From the NCBI RefSeq assembly GCF_000832305.1, contig NZ_CP010537.1:3596001-3660000 (forward strand): a stretch of 64,000 nt of DNA, in the 5' to 3' direction. Source of the stretch: Cupriavidus basilensis (GTDB taxonomy: Bacteria > Pseudomonadota > Gammaproteobacteria > Burkholderiales > Burkholderiaceae). The notes under the pieces were generated by a model. The model saw only the letters and a program-made list of their open reading frames with translations, did not search any database and had not been told where the DNA came from. The position numbers and the translations under genes were made by a program. Positions 26,419 through 35,713 of this stretch are shown piece by piece. Within the stretch, counting starts at the first letter, position 1, and each line of letters starts with the position of its first letter.

Positions 26419-26995
26419 GTGCTGGAAAACACCACGGGCTTCGCTTTGAGTGGCTCCTGGCTAAGCCACCCCCTCCCCGGCCCTCTCCCCCGGAGGGGAG
26501 AGGGAGAGACAGCCGTCGTCATGGCACGCGGATTTGGCCCGTTCGGCGGCTTCGGCAAATGTCTCAGGGTTGCTCCCCTCTCCCACGTGTGGGAGAGGGG
26601 CCGGGGGAGAGGGCGGGCGCTCGTTATGCCATCGTGCTGGAAAACACCACGGGCTTCGCTCTGAGTGGCTCCTAGCTAAGCCACCCCTCTCCCCGGCCCT
26701 CTCCCCCTGAGGGGAGAGGGAGAGACAGCCGTCGTCATGGCACGCGGATTTGGCGCGTTCGGCGGCTTCGGCAAATGCTCAGGGTTGCTCCCCTCTCCCA
26801 CGTGTGGGAGAGGGGCCGGGGGAGAGGGCGGGCGCTCGTTATGCCGTCGTGCTGGAAAACACCACGGGCTTCGCTCTGAGTGGCTCCTAGCTAAGCCACC
26901 CCTACCCAGGAACCTCCGGCCCTCTCCCCATGAGGGGAGAGGGAGAGACAGCCGTCGTCATGGCACGCGGCTTTGGCCCGTTCGGCGGCTTCGGC
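26419..26995. repeat. 215-bp tandem repeat, about 2.7 copies
   Basis: Copies start at GTGCTGGAAAACACCACGGG at 26419, 26634 and 26849, an exact 215-bp period. The third copy breaks off after the TTCGGCGGCTTCGG segment near 26995 and carries a 12-bp-scale insertion near its middle. Each unit holds two palindromes: a CCTCTCCCC/GGGGAGAGG stem, and, in the first two copies, a longer CCCCTCTCCCAC/GTGGGAGAGGGG stem. The reading frames across it are repeat artefacts. This fills most of the gene-free stretch 26045-27071. Confidence 0.9.
26575..26600. terminator. Perfect 12-bp-stem hairpin in repeat copy 1
   Basis: CCCCTCTCCCAC-GT-GTGGGAGAGGGG; an identical element occurs 215 bp later at 26790-26815. 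It is followed by a C/G-rich tract, not T, so a REP-like role is at least as likely as termination. Confidence 0.5.
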
Positions 26996-27071
26996 TGGTG
27001 CTCCGGATTTGTCGGCAATCTGGCATTCAAAAAGAATGTGTCCTGATGATCACTGGCTCGCTGCGCCAGCC

Positions 27072-28649
27072 TCAGTTGACGCGCCGGTTGTACCCCTCCC
27101 AATACGGCTCGCGCAGCTTCCTGCGCAGTAGCTTGCCGGACGGGTTGCGCGGCAGCGCATCGGCAAACTCGATGCTCTTGGGGATCTTGTAGCCGGCCAG
27201 CCGCTCGCGCGCCCACGCCACGATGCTGTCGCGATCCGGCGCCTGCCCGGGACGGGGCACGACGATGGCCTTGACCGCCTCGCCCCATTTTTCGTCGGGC
27301 ACACCGATCACGGCCACATCCGCCACCTGCGGGTGGCCATAGATCGCGCTCTCGACCTCGGCGGGATATACGTTCTCGCCGCCGCTGATGATCATGTCCT
27401 TGACCCGGTCGTGGATGTAGACATAGCCCTCGGCATCGAGAAATCCGGCGTCGCCGGTACGCAGCCAGCCGTCAGCGTCGATGGTGCGCGCGGTCTCGTC
27501 GGGCTGCTTCCAGTAGCCGGCCATGTTCTGCGGCGAGCGGATCATCAGCTCGCCGACTTCGCCCGGCGGCAGGCGCTGGCCTTCCCAGTCCACCACCACC
27601 ACTTCCACGCCGGGCAGCGGCTTGCCGGCGGCCCGCATGCGCGGCACGTCGTCGGTGGTGTGATCTTCCGGCGGCAGCGCCACCACCGTGCCAGTGGTCT
27701 CGGTCATGCCGTACTGCTGTGCAAACCCGCAACCGAAGACTTCGATGCCTTCGCGCAGCAAGGCGGCCGGGATCGGCGCCGCGCCGTAGAGCAAGGTCTT
27801 CAGGCGGGAGTAATCGATGCTTCGCGCGCGCGGATCGCGCAGCACGAACTGCATCGCCGCGGGCACCAGGAACAGCTTGCTGACGCGCTCGCGCTCAAAG
27901 AAGTCCAGCACCGCGCCGGGATCGAAATCGCGCGCCACCACGCCCTTGGCCCCCGCGAGCAAGCTGCGCAAGCCCCAGCCTGAGCCACCAATGTGCGCCA
28001 CCGGCATGGCCACCAGCGAGACATCATCGTCCGTCCAGCGCGACCACGAGATATCTTCGCGCTCGCTGGCCTCGGTGCCGGCGGTCAGGTTGCGGTGGGT
28101 CAGCATGGCGCCCTTGGGGCGGCCGGTGGTGCCCGACGTATAAAGCTGCAGCACCACGTCGTGCGCGGCGGGCTGGTGCGCCGGTGGCGTGGGCGCCTGC
28201 GCGTCGCGCCAGGCCACGTAGGCGGGCCAGTCCGGCTGGCCGCCTTCCATGGCGATCACCTCGCGCACCAGCGGCAGCGTGGGCAGCAGTTTGCGCACCA
28301 GGTCTGCCGATTCCGGTCCCACGAACAGCAGCGCGGCATCGGAGTGACCAACGATATAGCCCACCTCCGGCGGCGCCAGGCGCCAGCTCGCGGGCGCCAT
28401 CACGGCACCCATCTTGGCTGCCCCCAGCAGCAGCTCGAAGTAGTGATCGCAGTTCTTGCCGATATAGCCGATGCGCTCGCCGGGCCCGACCCCTGCTGCC
28501 GCCAGCGCCTGGGCGACACGATCGCTCTGGCGGTCCAGCGCCAGATACGTGGTCAGCCTGCCTTCGAAGGCATAGGCCACCGCGTCGGGCCGCCGCTGCG
28601 CGAAGTGGCGCAGCGCATGCGGCAGTGTGGTCAGGTAACTGAAATCCAT
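27072..28649 (-). CDS. AMP-dependent acyl-CoA synthetase/ligase
   Basis: 525 aa from ATG 28649 (MDFSYLTTLPHALRHFAQRR), with AAGGAGACG upstream. ANL motifs: LYTSGTTGRPKGAMLTH, QQYGMTETTGT, YIHDRVKDMIISGGENVYPAE and NPSGKLLRRKLREPYWEG with the catalytic lysine. It resembles medium- or long-chain fatty-acyl-CoA ligases. It lies 65 bp downstream of the SDR gene on the same strand, so the pair forms an operon under the dyad at 29693. The long frame continuing to 29246 overlaps the SDR gene and is not coding. Confidence 0.92.
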   Translation of the reverse strand: MDFSYLTTLPHALRHFAQRRPDAVAYAFEGRLTTYLALDRQSDRVAQALAAAGVGPGERIGYIGKNCDHYFELLLGAAKMGAVMAPASWRLAPPEVGYIVGHSDAALLFVGPESADLVRKLLPTLPLVREVIAMEGGQPDWPAYVAWRDAQAPTPPAHQPAAHDVVLQLYTSGTTGRPKGAMLTHRNLTAGTEASEREDISWSRWTDDDVSLVAMPVAHIGGSGWGLRSLLAGAKGVVARDFDPGAVLDFFERERVSKLFLVPAAMQFVLRDPRARSIDYSRLKTLLYGAAPIPAALLREGIEVFGCGFAQQYGMTETTGTVVALPPEDHTTDDVPRMRAAGKPLPGVEVVVVDWEGQRLPPGEVGELMIRSPQNMAGYWKQPDETARTIDADGWLRTGDAGFLDAEGYVYIHDRVKDMIISGGENVYPAEVESAIYGHPQVADVAVIGVPDEKWGEAVKAIVVPRPGQAPDRDSIVAWARERLAGYKIPKSIEFADALPRNPSGKLLRRKLREPYWEGYNRRVN

Positions 28650-28714
28650 CAGCGTCTCCTTCTCTCGGTCCTGCTGCATGCGCGCGTCCTTTTTTATTGT
28701 TTTGAACTGCCGGA

Positions 28715-29497
<783 letters not shown>

Positions 29498-29826
29498 TTT
29501 GTCTCCGCGTTGTCTTGATGTGTGTTGATGTGTGGATGATGCGTGTTGAATCCGTGCTGGACCATTCCCCGCATTCCGCGTTCCCCGTCGGCGCGCAGCG
29601 CTACGCCTGGGCGGAATGCCTGAGCCCGGCGAGCCGGATAAACGGGCTTGCCAGCGTGGTATGGAGATTCAGGGATGACGGCGCGCAACGCATCGTCCGA
29701 AGCGACGAATGCATGAAAGCACATGAAGCACATCAAGCGCCTGAGAGCGTGAGCACGCCTGCGCGCGGCGCGAATGCTGCTGCCCGCGGGCAGCAGCATT
29801 GGCCACTTGAAGAATCCGCGGCCGGT
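29498..29826. other. Intergenic region upstream of the SDR operon
   Basis: A 329-bp stretch without a convincing gene. It contains dyad copy 5 (29693-29708), a short TTGATGTGTG direct duplication at 29515-29534 and the SDR leader. Small reading frames here have no ribosome sites. Confidence 0.6.
29693..29708. promoter_or_regulatory. Dyad operator copy 5 (TCGTCCGAAGCGACGA)
   Basis: The motif lies 195 bp upstream of the SDR start. On the minus strand a CTGAAT hexamer follows 20 bp after it. It differs from the other copies at one core base. Confidence 0.6.
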
Positions 29827-30072
29827 CTAGCGCCGCGTTGCCAGGTGATACAGCGCCAGCAGGATCACAGCGCCCAGCACGGCGCCGACAAAGCCGGCGG
29901 ACTGGCCCGGGCGGTACCAGCCCAGCGCCTGCCCAAGGAAGGTCGCTGCGAGCGAGCCGACGATGCCCAGGCCGGCGGTCAGGAAAAAACCGCTTGGCCC
30001 GCGCTCGGGCGTGAGCATGCGCGCCACCAGGCCGGCGAGAAAGCCGATGAGGATGATCCAGATCAGGTGCAT
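29827..30072 (-). CDS. GlsB/YeaQ/YmgE-family small membrane protein
   Basis: 81 aa from ATG 30072, with GGGAGGG upstream. It has three hydrophobic segments: LIWIILIGFLAGLVARML, a glycine-rich middle helix (FLTAGLGIVGSLAATFLG), and GFVGAVLGAVILLALYHL. This is the transglycosylase-associated, stress-induced inner-membrane family. The molecular function is not established. It lies 31 bp downstream of a secreted-protein gene on the same strand, probably in one transcript. Confidence 0.88.
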   Translation of the reverse strand: MHLIWIILIGFLAGLVARMLTPERGPSGFFLTAGLGIVGSLAATFLGQALGWYRPGQSAGFVGAVLGAVILLALYHLATRR

Positions 30073-30103
30073 GTCATGCCCTCCCGGCGGCGCTTCCCGC
30101 GGC

Positions 30104-30520
30104 TCACTTGCATGCCTTGCCGTGATCCGCGTGGAAACCTTGCGCGGTGGCGTCGGCTTCACTCATATAAGCGCCGTTCTTGGTCTTGCCGTAGTACTTC
30201 GTGCCAGGGCAGTGATAGACCTTGGAAGACTTGTTGGCCCATACCTGCCCAGGGCCGCCACCCGGAGCCGCGGCGGCGGCGGGCGCGGCTGGCTTGGCCA
30301 TCGGCATGGAGGCGGACGGCGCAGGCGCGGCAGGCTTGGCCATCGGCGCGGCAGCGGCGGGAGCGGCTGGCGTGGTTTGAGCGCGCGCCAGGTGCGGGAC
30401 CGAGATGATGAGGGCTGCGGCCAGCAGCATGGGCAAGCCGATGCGCCGGCCCAACGAGGCGGGCGAGGCGGACAAAGCGGTAACAGCGGTAACAGCGTTC
30501 ATGGCTTTCATAGCATTCAT
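30104..30520 (-). CDS. Secreted Ala/Pro-rich protein with small C-terminal domain
   Basis: 138 aa from ATG 30520, with CAGGAG upstream. A signal peptide ([20 protein letters not shown]) ends near residue 50. A low-complexity Ala/Pro/Met linker with repeated PMAKPAAPA units follows. The C-terminal part (about residues 90-138: [29 protein letters not shown]) contains two Cys and two His spaced HCPG and HADHGKAC, resembling small periplasmic domains common in Burkholderiales. Metal or ligand binding is possible but unproven. The N-terminal [16 protein letters not shown] repeat gives several alternative starts. Confidence 0.75.
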   Translation of the reverse strand: MNAMKAMNAVTAVTALSASPASLGRRIGLPMLLAAALIISVPHLARAQTTPAAPAAAAPMAKPAAPAPSASMPMAKPAAPAAAAAPGGGPGQVWANKSSKVYHCPGTKYYGKTKNGAYMSEADATAQGFHADHGKACK

Positions 30521-30850
30521 GACAGGCTCCTGCGGTAACAATGCCATTGGGACAACGAAACGACAGGGCTGCATACAGCCGCAACCCGACCGACACGCAA
30601 TACCTCACTCAACGGCCCGCACCGTCACTCCGTTGACCACAACCTGCCAGCACGGGCTTGTGCCATGGTACGCCTGCTGCACGCCGCCCGCTGCTGGCGC
30701 CATGCGACATGCCTTGCAAGGTGCCCTGCGCGAGCGGCAACGCCGATTGCGGCGCCGCGCGAATCCACGGCGTGTGCGGTATCCGCAATGCGCTACAGTG
30801 TCAGGCATCCCCCGGGGTTGTCCCGTACTCTCTATCCCCACCCGCATGAG
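30521..30850. other. Divergent intergenic region, secreted protein / MscS
   Basis: 330 bp between two divergent starts. The MscS frame is open from 30665, but this upstream part has no conserved sequence. I see no clear palindrome or promoter that I would defend. Confidence 0.5.
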
Positions 30851-33175
30851 ATGACGCTCGTGATCAGGTCCCGATTCACAATACCGGCCGCATGCCGGCC
30901 AGGCGCACTGCTGCTGATCTGGCTGGTGCTGGCCATGCTGGCGACGCAGCCTGCACTGGCGGCGCCGGCCGGACTGGCCTCGCTGGCGGCGATCGTCAAG
31001 GCCGAGTCCGCGCCGGCCTCGCAGCCCGCTGCCAGCGAGCCCCTCGCGCAGTCGCTTGACCAGGTCATCACCACGCTGCAAAGCGACAAGGACCGCAAGG
31101 CCCTGGTCGAACAGTTGCAAGCGCTGCGCAAGGGCATCGGCGGGGCCAGTGCGGCGTCGGCGCCACAACCCGGCCTGCTCGGGGCGCTGGCCGAGGCGGT
31201 CGACCATCTCGATGCGTCGCTGGGCAAGGACAAGGGGCCGTGGCACTACTGGCGCTGGCGCATCGATTTCGCGGGCGACGAGTGGCTGGCCGCGCTGACC
31301 CTGAACGGGACGCGCTCGCCCTGGCAATCGGCACGGGAGTTCTCCACCGTGCTCGCGGCCTGGTTCTTCGCTGGATGGCTGCTGCGGGAGGCGGTGAGAC
31401 GCGTGCGCAACCGGCGCCTGCAGCCAGCGGTGCGCCATGAGCTGCCCGCGGTGCCGTCCTGGATGGACGTCGGGCTTTACATGCTGCGCAGGGTGGCGCC
31501 GTGGGTGGTCGCCTTCGCCCTGGCGATGCTGCTCTCGAGCGGTGTGTTCGAACGCTCGCCCGCCAGCATGGCCGGCATGGTGATTGCCTATTCGGTGGTG
31601 GCCGGCGCCGTGATGGGCGCGGTGTGCCAGGTCATCTTCGCGCTGTTTACCTCGGCGCACCGCGCCCACGCGGTGCGCGACCTGCTGCTGCACTCCCGCA
31701 GGCTGCTGTTCGCCACCGGCGCGCTAGCGGCGCTGGGCGACGCCACGACCGACGCGCGCGTGATCGCCTCGCTCGGCGCCAACCTGTCAGCACTGATCTC
31801 CACCGTGGCCAACATCGCCGCGGCGCTGCTGATCGGCGCCTTCACGCTGCGCTTTCGCCGGCAGATCGGCCAGATCATCAGCAACCGGCCGCTGGCTTTC
31901 CGCCAGGAGCATCCCGCGATCATGGACCTGTTGCGCCTGGTAGGCGCGAGCTGGCACCTGCCGGTGCTGGCGGTGGTGGTGGCCTCCGTGGCAGGCACGC
32001 TGCTGGCCACCGGCTACGCGGACATCTTCCTGCAGCGCACCGTGGCCTCGGTAGCGCTGTTCGTGGCCGCGCTGCTGCTGACGCTGGTCACCGGCCGCTC
32101 GCCCAAGGCCACGCACCGCCCGCCGCGCTTTCGCGACCGCCAGCGCTCGGCCTACCTGGCGCGCTTCGGGCGCTTCGCGGTAGCGCTGGTGCGGGTGGTG
32201 ATCTGGTTCGCCTACTTCGAGCTGGCCGGACGGATCTGGGGGGTGTCGCTGCTCTCGGTGATTGAATCCACCGCGCTCGGCAAGCGCATCGGCGAGGCCG
32301 TGTTCAGCGTGACCAGCACCGTGCTGCTGTCGTGGCTGCTGTGGCTGCTGGTCGATACGGCCATCACCCAGACGCTGACGCCCGCACACGGCCGCGGGCA
32401 GGAGCCCAGCCTGCGAGCCAGGACCATCCTGCCGCTGGTGCGCAATGCATTGTTCGTCGCGCTGCTGGTCGTCACGCTGATCGTGGTGCTGGCCAACCTC
32501 GGCGTCAACGTGACGCCGCTGCTCGCCGGCGCCGGCGTGGTCGGCCTGGCCATCGGCTTTGGCGCGCAAAGCCTGGTGCAGGACCTGATCACCGGCCTGT
32601 TCATCGTGGTGGAGGACTCGATCGCCATCGGCGATTCGGTGGAACTGCCCGACCATATCGGCACGGTGGAGGCCATGACCATCCGCACCGTCAAGCTGCG
32701 CGACGGCAAAGGCGCGCTTCATATCCTGCCCTACAGCCAGATCAAGGCCATCAAGAACATGTCGCGCGGCTATGCCTTTGCCGTGTTCAACATCGGCGTG
32801 GCGTACGGTAGCGACCTCGACCAGGCCATCGAGCTGATCCGCGAGACCGGCGCCGAGGTTGCGCGCGATTTCCGCTACGCGCGCAACCTGCTTTCCGGGC
32901 TCGACATCCTGGGCCTCGATCGCTTCGACCCCAACGGCTCGGTGGTGCTGGCCCAGTTCAGGACCCGCCCGCTGACCCAGGCGGAAATCACGCGCGCGTT
33001 CAACGTGCGGCTCAAGCGCAAGTTCGACCAGCATGGCATCAGCATGGCCACGCAGCGGGTGACGGTGCTGGTCGAGGGCAGCCCGGGGCTCCCCCCGGCG
33101 CAGGACGCGCAGGCTACGGAGCTGGCAGCCGGCGCCGGCGCCGCGCTTTCAAAGGGTGCGCCCGGGCCAGGCTGA
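30851..33175 (+). CDS. Large MscS-family mechanosensitive channel
   Basis: 774 aa from ATG 30851. A signal peptide (LLLIWLVLAMLATQPALAAPA) leads to a periplasmic region, then about ten membrane segments. The pore helix and beta domain are unmistakable: VNVTPLLAGAGVVGLAIGFG, AQSLVQDLITGLFIVVEDSI and IAIGDSVEL. The extra N-terminal periplasmic and membrane part is like the YbdG/YbiO or MscK-type large channels. Role: release of solutes on hypo-osmotic shock through the inner membrane. The C-terminal 30 residues are Ala/Gly-rich. It appears to be monocistronic. Confidence 0.92.
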   Translation: MTLVIRSRFTIPAACRPGALLLIWLVLAMLATQPALAAPAGLASLAAIVKAESAPASQPAASEPLAQSLDQVITTLQSDKDRKALVEQLQALRKGIGGASAASAPQPGLLGALAEAVDHLDASLGKDKGPWHYWRWRIDFAGDEWLAALTLNGTRSPWQSAREFSTVLAAWFFAGWLLREAVRRVRNRRLQPAVRHELPAVPSWMDVGLYMLRRVAPWVVAFALAMLLSSGVFERSPASMAGMVIAYSVVAGAVMGAVCQVIFALFTSAHRAHAVRDLLLHSRRLLFATGALAALGDATTDARVIASLGANLSALISTVANIAAALLIGAFTLRFRRQIGQIISNRPLAFRQEHPAIMDLLRLVGASWHLPVLAVVVASVAGTLLATGYADIFLQRTVASVALFVAALLLTLVTGRSPKATHRPPRFRDRQRSAYLARFGRFAVALVRVVIWFAYFELAGRIWGVSLLSVIESTALGKRIGEAVFSVTSTVLLSWLLWLLVDTAITQTLTPAHGRGQEPSLRARTILPLVRNALFVALLVVTLIVVLANLGVNVTPLLAGAGVVGLAIGFGAQSLVQDLITGLFIVVEDSIAIGDSVELPDHIGTVEAMTIRTVKLRDGKGALHILPYSQIKAIKNMSRGYAFAVFNIGVAYGSDLDQAIELIRETGAEVARDFRYARNLLSGLDILGLDRFDPNGSVVLAQFRTRPLTQAEITRAFNVRLKRKFDQHGISMATQRVTVLVEGSPGLPPAQDAQATELAAGAGAALSKGAPGPG

Positions 33176-33496
33176 GTCACCATGCAGCGCCCAAAGCGCA
33201 CGCAGAAACGGGTACGCTTTGCGCCGCCATGGCCCGTTTCGCAGGCATGTCGGCGCCGTAATAATTTGTAATAATTGCCCAGGCGACATTCCCCGTTTGC
33301 GAAGTTATGCTCGCATGCGCATAATGCCGCCACACGGTAACGCGCAGCGCTGACAGACCCGGCATACCGGGCGCCTGACCCCGTCCGGTGGCACCTGCCA
33401 CTTCGGAGCCGGCCACAGCGAGCCAGCCGTACCGCTACCAGCGGGCCAATAAAAAGAGCAAAGCAGGATCAGGCGAGAGCCACCGGGGAAAACACT
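33176..33496. other. Intergenic region upstream of LuxR-family gene
   Basis: 321 bp. It holds a GTAATAATT direct repeat (33258-33266 and 33268-33276), the most AT-rich spot here, and a 20-bp dyad TTATGC-8 bp-GCATAA (33305-33324) with lux-box-like geometry. No gene is supported. Confidence 0.55.
33305..33324. promoter_or_regulatory. 20-bp dyad upstream of LuxR-family gene
   Basis: TTATGC and GCATAA are perfect arms around CG-rich TCGCATGC, itself nearly palindromic. LuxR-type proteins often bind 18-20 bp dyads, so autoregulation is possible. Confidence 0.4.
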
Positions 33497-34657
33497 ATGG
33501 GCGAACATCCGTCGGCGGATGAAGACTTCCATCGTCTGATCGATTCGATCTACGAGTCAGCGCTTGACGTCACCGCCATGCCAGCCGCGCTGGATCTCTT
33601 CTCCCGCTATACCGACATCGAAAGCCCGCATTACCTGGTCTGGGACAAGCTGTCGGGGCAAGCGCGCCTCGGCGTCACCCCGCATGGCTGCTTCCCGGCG
33701 CAGGGCACCTACGTGCCGGAGGGCCTGCATGCGCTGGCGAGCCTGCCCAGGCGCGCGCTCGCGGGCGATCACCATGGTGACCTGCAGGACGGCGCGCCTT
33801 GGCGCGCGCCAGCGCATGGCGCCGACCTGGAGCATGGCGTGCGCCTGCTCGATACCGCCGAGGTCTGCGTGGTGATGGGCGGCACGGACCGGGGCGGCCG
33901 CCCGGACACCGGGTTCGACGGGGCGCAGGACTTGAACCACCGCAGCAAGCGGCTCGCGCGCGTGCTGCCGCACTGGGCCCGCGCCGCGCGCATGCAACAG
34001 CGCAACTTCGAGTTGAGCGGCCTGGCGGCCCTTGGCCTGGCCGGGCTGGATACGCTCGACTTCGGCGTGATGGTGCTGCAAGCCGATATGCGCGTGCGCT
34101 ACGCCAATATCTGGGCCGAGGCGCTGGTGCAGGCCGACAGCCAGCTCACGCTGGAAAACGGCGTGCTCAAGACCCACGACCAGACCCTGCACGCCACCCT
34201 GCAAAGGCTGCTCGACCGCGCCATGCAATCCCGTGGTGGCGAGGCGGCGGCCGGGTCGTGGATGCACATCACGTCGGGCGGCCAGCCGGTACCCGTCATC
34301 GTGCTGCCGCTGGTGGCCCGCCAGCCGGTGGAGGGCCCGTGGCAACTGCCGTTCGCGATGGTGCTGATGGGCAACTCGGAATCGCGCTCGGTGCTCGACA
34401 GTTCGGTGCTGACGTCGCTGTTCGGCCTGTCGCGCAAGGAAAGCCTGATTGCCATCCGCCTTGCCGCCGGCGAAACCCTGGCCGAGATCGCCGAGCACGA
34501 ATTCGTCTCGCCGCACACGGTGCGCGTGCATATTCGCGACATCCTGCGCAAGACCGGCACCCATCGCCAGAGCGAGCTGGTGCGCCTGCTGCACCTGCTG
34601 CCGGGCGTGGCGCTGGAGCGCGCCGGCGCGGCGCGTGGCAGCTGCGCGCCCGCCTGA
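33497..34657 (+). CDS. LuxR-family transcriptional regulator with unassigned sensor region
   Basis: 386 aa. The C-terminal helix-turn-helix is LFGLSRKESLIAIRLAAGET, then IAEHEFVSPHTVRVHIRDILRKTGTHRQSELVRLL. The N-terminal 300 residues contain a PAS-like part around LDFGVMVLQADMRVRYAN and no acyl-homoserine-lactone domain that I recognise. A second hydrophobic-core segment, PVPVIVLPLVARQPVEGP, follows. It lacks receiver residues. Its stop is 9 bp from the convergent LysR stop. The target is unknown, possibly its own dyad at 33305. Confidence 0.85.
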   Translation: MGEHPSADEDFHRLIDSIYESALDVTAMPAALDLFSRYTDIESPHYLVWDKLSGQARLGVTPHGCFPAQGTYVPEGLHALASLPRRALAGDHHGDLQDGAPWRAPAHGADLEHGVRLLDTAEVCVVMGGTDRGGRPDTGFDGAQDLNHRSKRLARVLPHWARAARMQQRNFELSGLAALGLAGLDTLDFGVMVLQADMRVRYANIWAEALVQADSQLTLENGVLKTHDQTLHATLQRLLDRAMQSRGGEAAAGSWMHITSGGQPVPVIVLPLVARQPVEGPWQLPFAMVLMGNSESRSVLDSSVLTSLFGLSRKESLIAIRLAAGETLAEIAEHEFVSPHTVRVHIRDILRKTGTHRQSELVRLLHLLPGVALERAGAARGSCAPA

Positions 34658-34666
34658 TCCGCGGGC

Positions 34667-35557
34667 CTAGGCAACCACGGTGCTGGCCACCTCCAGCAAG
34701 CGCTGCACCTGCCGGTCATCGCTATCCGTGGATGTGGCCAGCGCGATGCCGATGCGCGCCGCCGGCCGTGGGCTGGCCAGCCGCAGGAAACGCACGCGCC
34801 GGTTGATATAGCGCGCCGCCACGCTGGGCACCAGCGCCACCCCCAGGCCGCTTTCCACCAGGCTGACGATGGTCTGCACCTGCACCGCCTCTTGCGTCAC
34901 ACGCGGCACGAACCCGGCTTGCTGGCACAGCAGCATGGCGATGGCCTGCAGGTTGGGCACCTCGGCGCTGGGATGCATGATGAAGGGTTCCCCGGCGAGC
35001 GCCTTGAGCGCAATCGCATCGCGCTCGGCAAAGCGGCTATCGGCCGGCACCGCCGCCACGAACTCGTCGTTCTCCAGCGGCATCAGCGTGTAGCCGCCGC
35101 TGTGCAAGATGGGAAAACGCACCAGCCCGGCATCGAGCTGATGGCGCTCCAGCCGGTCCAGGATCGACGCCGAAGTGGATTCATGCAGGATCAGCTCGAT
35201 CCCCGGGTGCGCGGCCCGAAACGCCGGGATCAGCTTGGGCAGCAGGGCGTAGGTTGCCGAGCCCACAAAGCCCACGCGCAGTGCGCCGCGCTCGCCGTGC
35301 GCCGCCGCCAGTGCCGCCGCGCGAGCCTGGCCGGCATGGAACAGCGCGCGCCGCGCGTCATGCAGCGCGGCTTCGCCAGCCTGGGTCAGCCGTACCCCGC
35401 GCGAGGTACGCACGAACAGCGGCGTGCCAAGCGCGTCTTCGAGCTTGCGGATCGAGATGGATAGCGGCGGCTGCGCCATGTGCAGGCGCTCGGCCGCGCG
35501 GTGGAAGTTGCCGGTTTCGGCCAGGGCGACGAACTGCTGAAGTTGACGAAGGTCCAC
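34667..35557 (-). CDS. LysR-family transcriptional regulator
   Basis: 296 aa. The N-terminal winged helix-turn-helix (MDLRQLQQFVALAETGNFHR, then RLHMAQPPLSISIRKLEDAL) is followed by a periplasmic-binding-protein-like effector domain with LRVGFVGSATYALLP. It is divergent from the CaiB-family CoA-transferase gene, with 156 bp between starts containing two palindromic elements. By the usual LysR arrangement it should regulate the 35714-39648 acyl-CoA operon. The effector is unknown, perhaps an aromatic or short-chain acid, since the sequence resembles CatR/BenM-like proteins at its N-terminus. Confidence 0.9.
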   Translation of the reverse strand: MDLRQLQQFVALAETGNFHRAAERLHMAQPPLSISIRKLEDALGTPLFVRTSRGVRLTQAGEAALHDARRALFHAGQARAAALAAAHGERGALRVGFVGSATYALLPKLIPAFRAAHPGIELILHESTSASILDRLERHQLDAGLVRFPILHSGGYTLMPLENDEFVAAVPADSRFAERDAIALKALAGEPFIMHPSAEVPNLQAIAMLLCQQAGFVPRVTQEAVQVQTIVSLVESGLGVALVPSVAARYINRRVRFLRLASPRPAARIGIALATSTDSDDRQVQRLLEVASTVVA

Positions 35558-35572
35558 GCTGATGTCCGCATT

Positions 35573-35613
35573 GATATCTGGAAGATATCGAATCCTAAAA
35601 ATCTAATATTAGA
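35573..35613. promoter_or_regulatory. LysR-type control region: GATATC pair and 12-bp palindrome
   Basis: GATATC occurs at 35573-35578 and 35584-35589, and TCTAATATTAGA at 35602-35613 is a perfect 12-bp palindrome. This AT-rich island stands out from its GC-rich surroundings and lies in the divergent LysR/CoA-transferase promoter, as expected for LysR recognition and activation sites. Confidence 0.55.
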
Positions 35614-35713
35614 CGCTAGCGACCCGCCTGATCTACCCTGTGGCATCCGGCGCGCGCCCGGGCAGCCCGCCCCGCGCCAGCCAGGCACAAGAACAGACAG
35701 GAGACACCCAGGC

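Noticed and set aside
26419..26995. CRISPR array
   Set aside because: The period of 215 bp and near-identity over the whole unit do not fit short repeats with unique spacers, and no cas genes are present.
26391..27192. Several small frames in the 215-bp repeat block
   Set aside because: They repeat with the unit, lack ribosome sites, and encode low-complexity Pro/Arg/Gly sequence.
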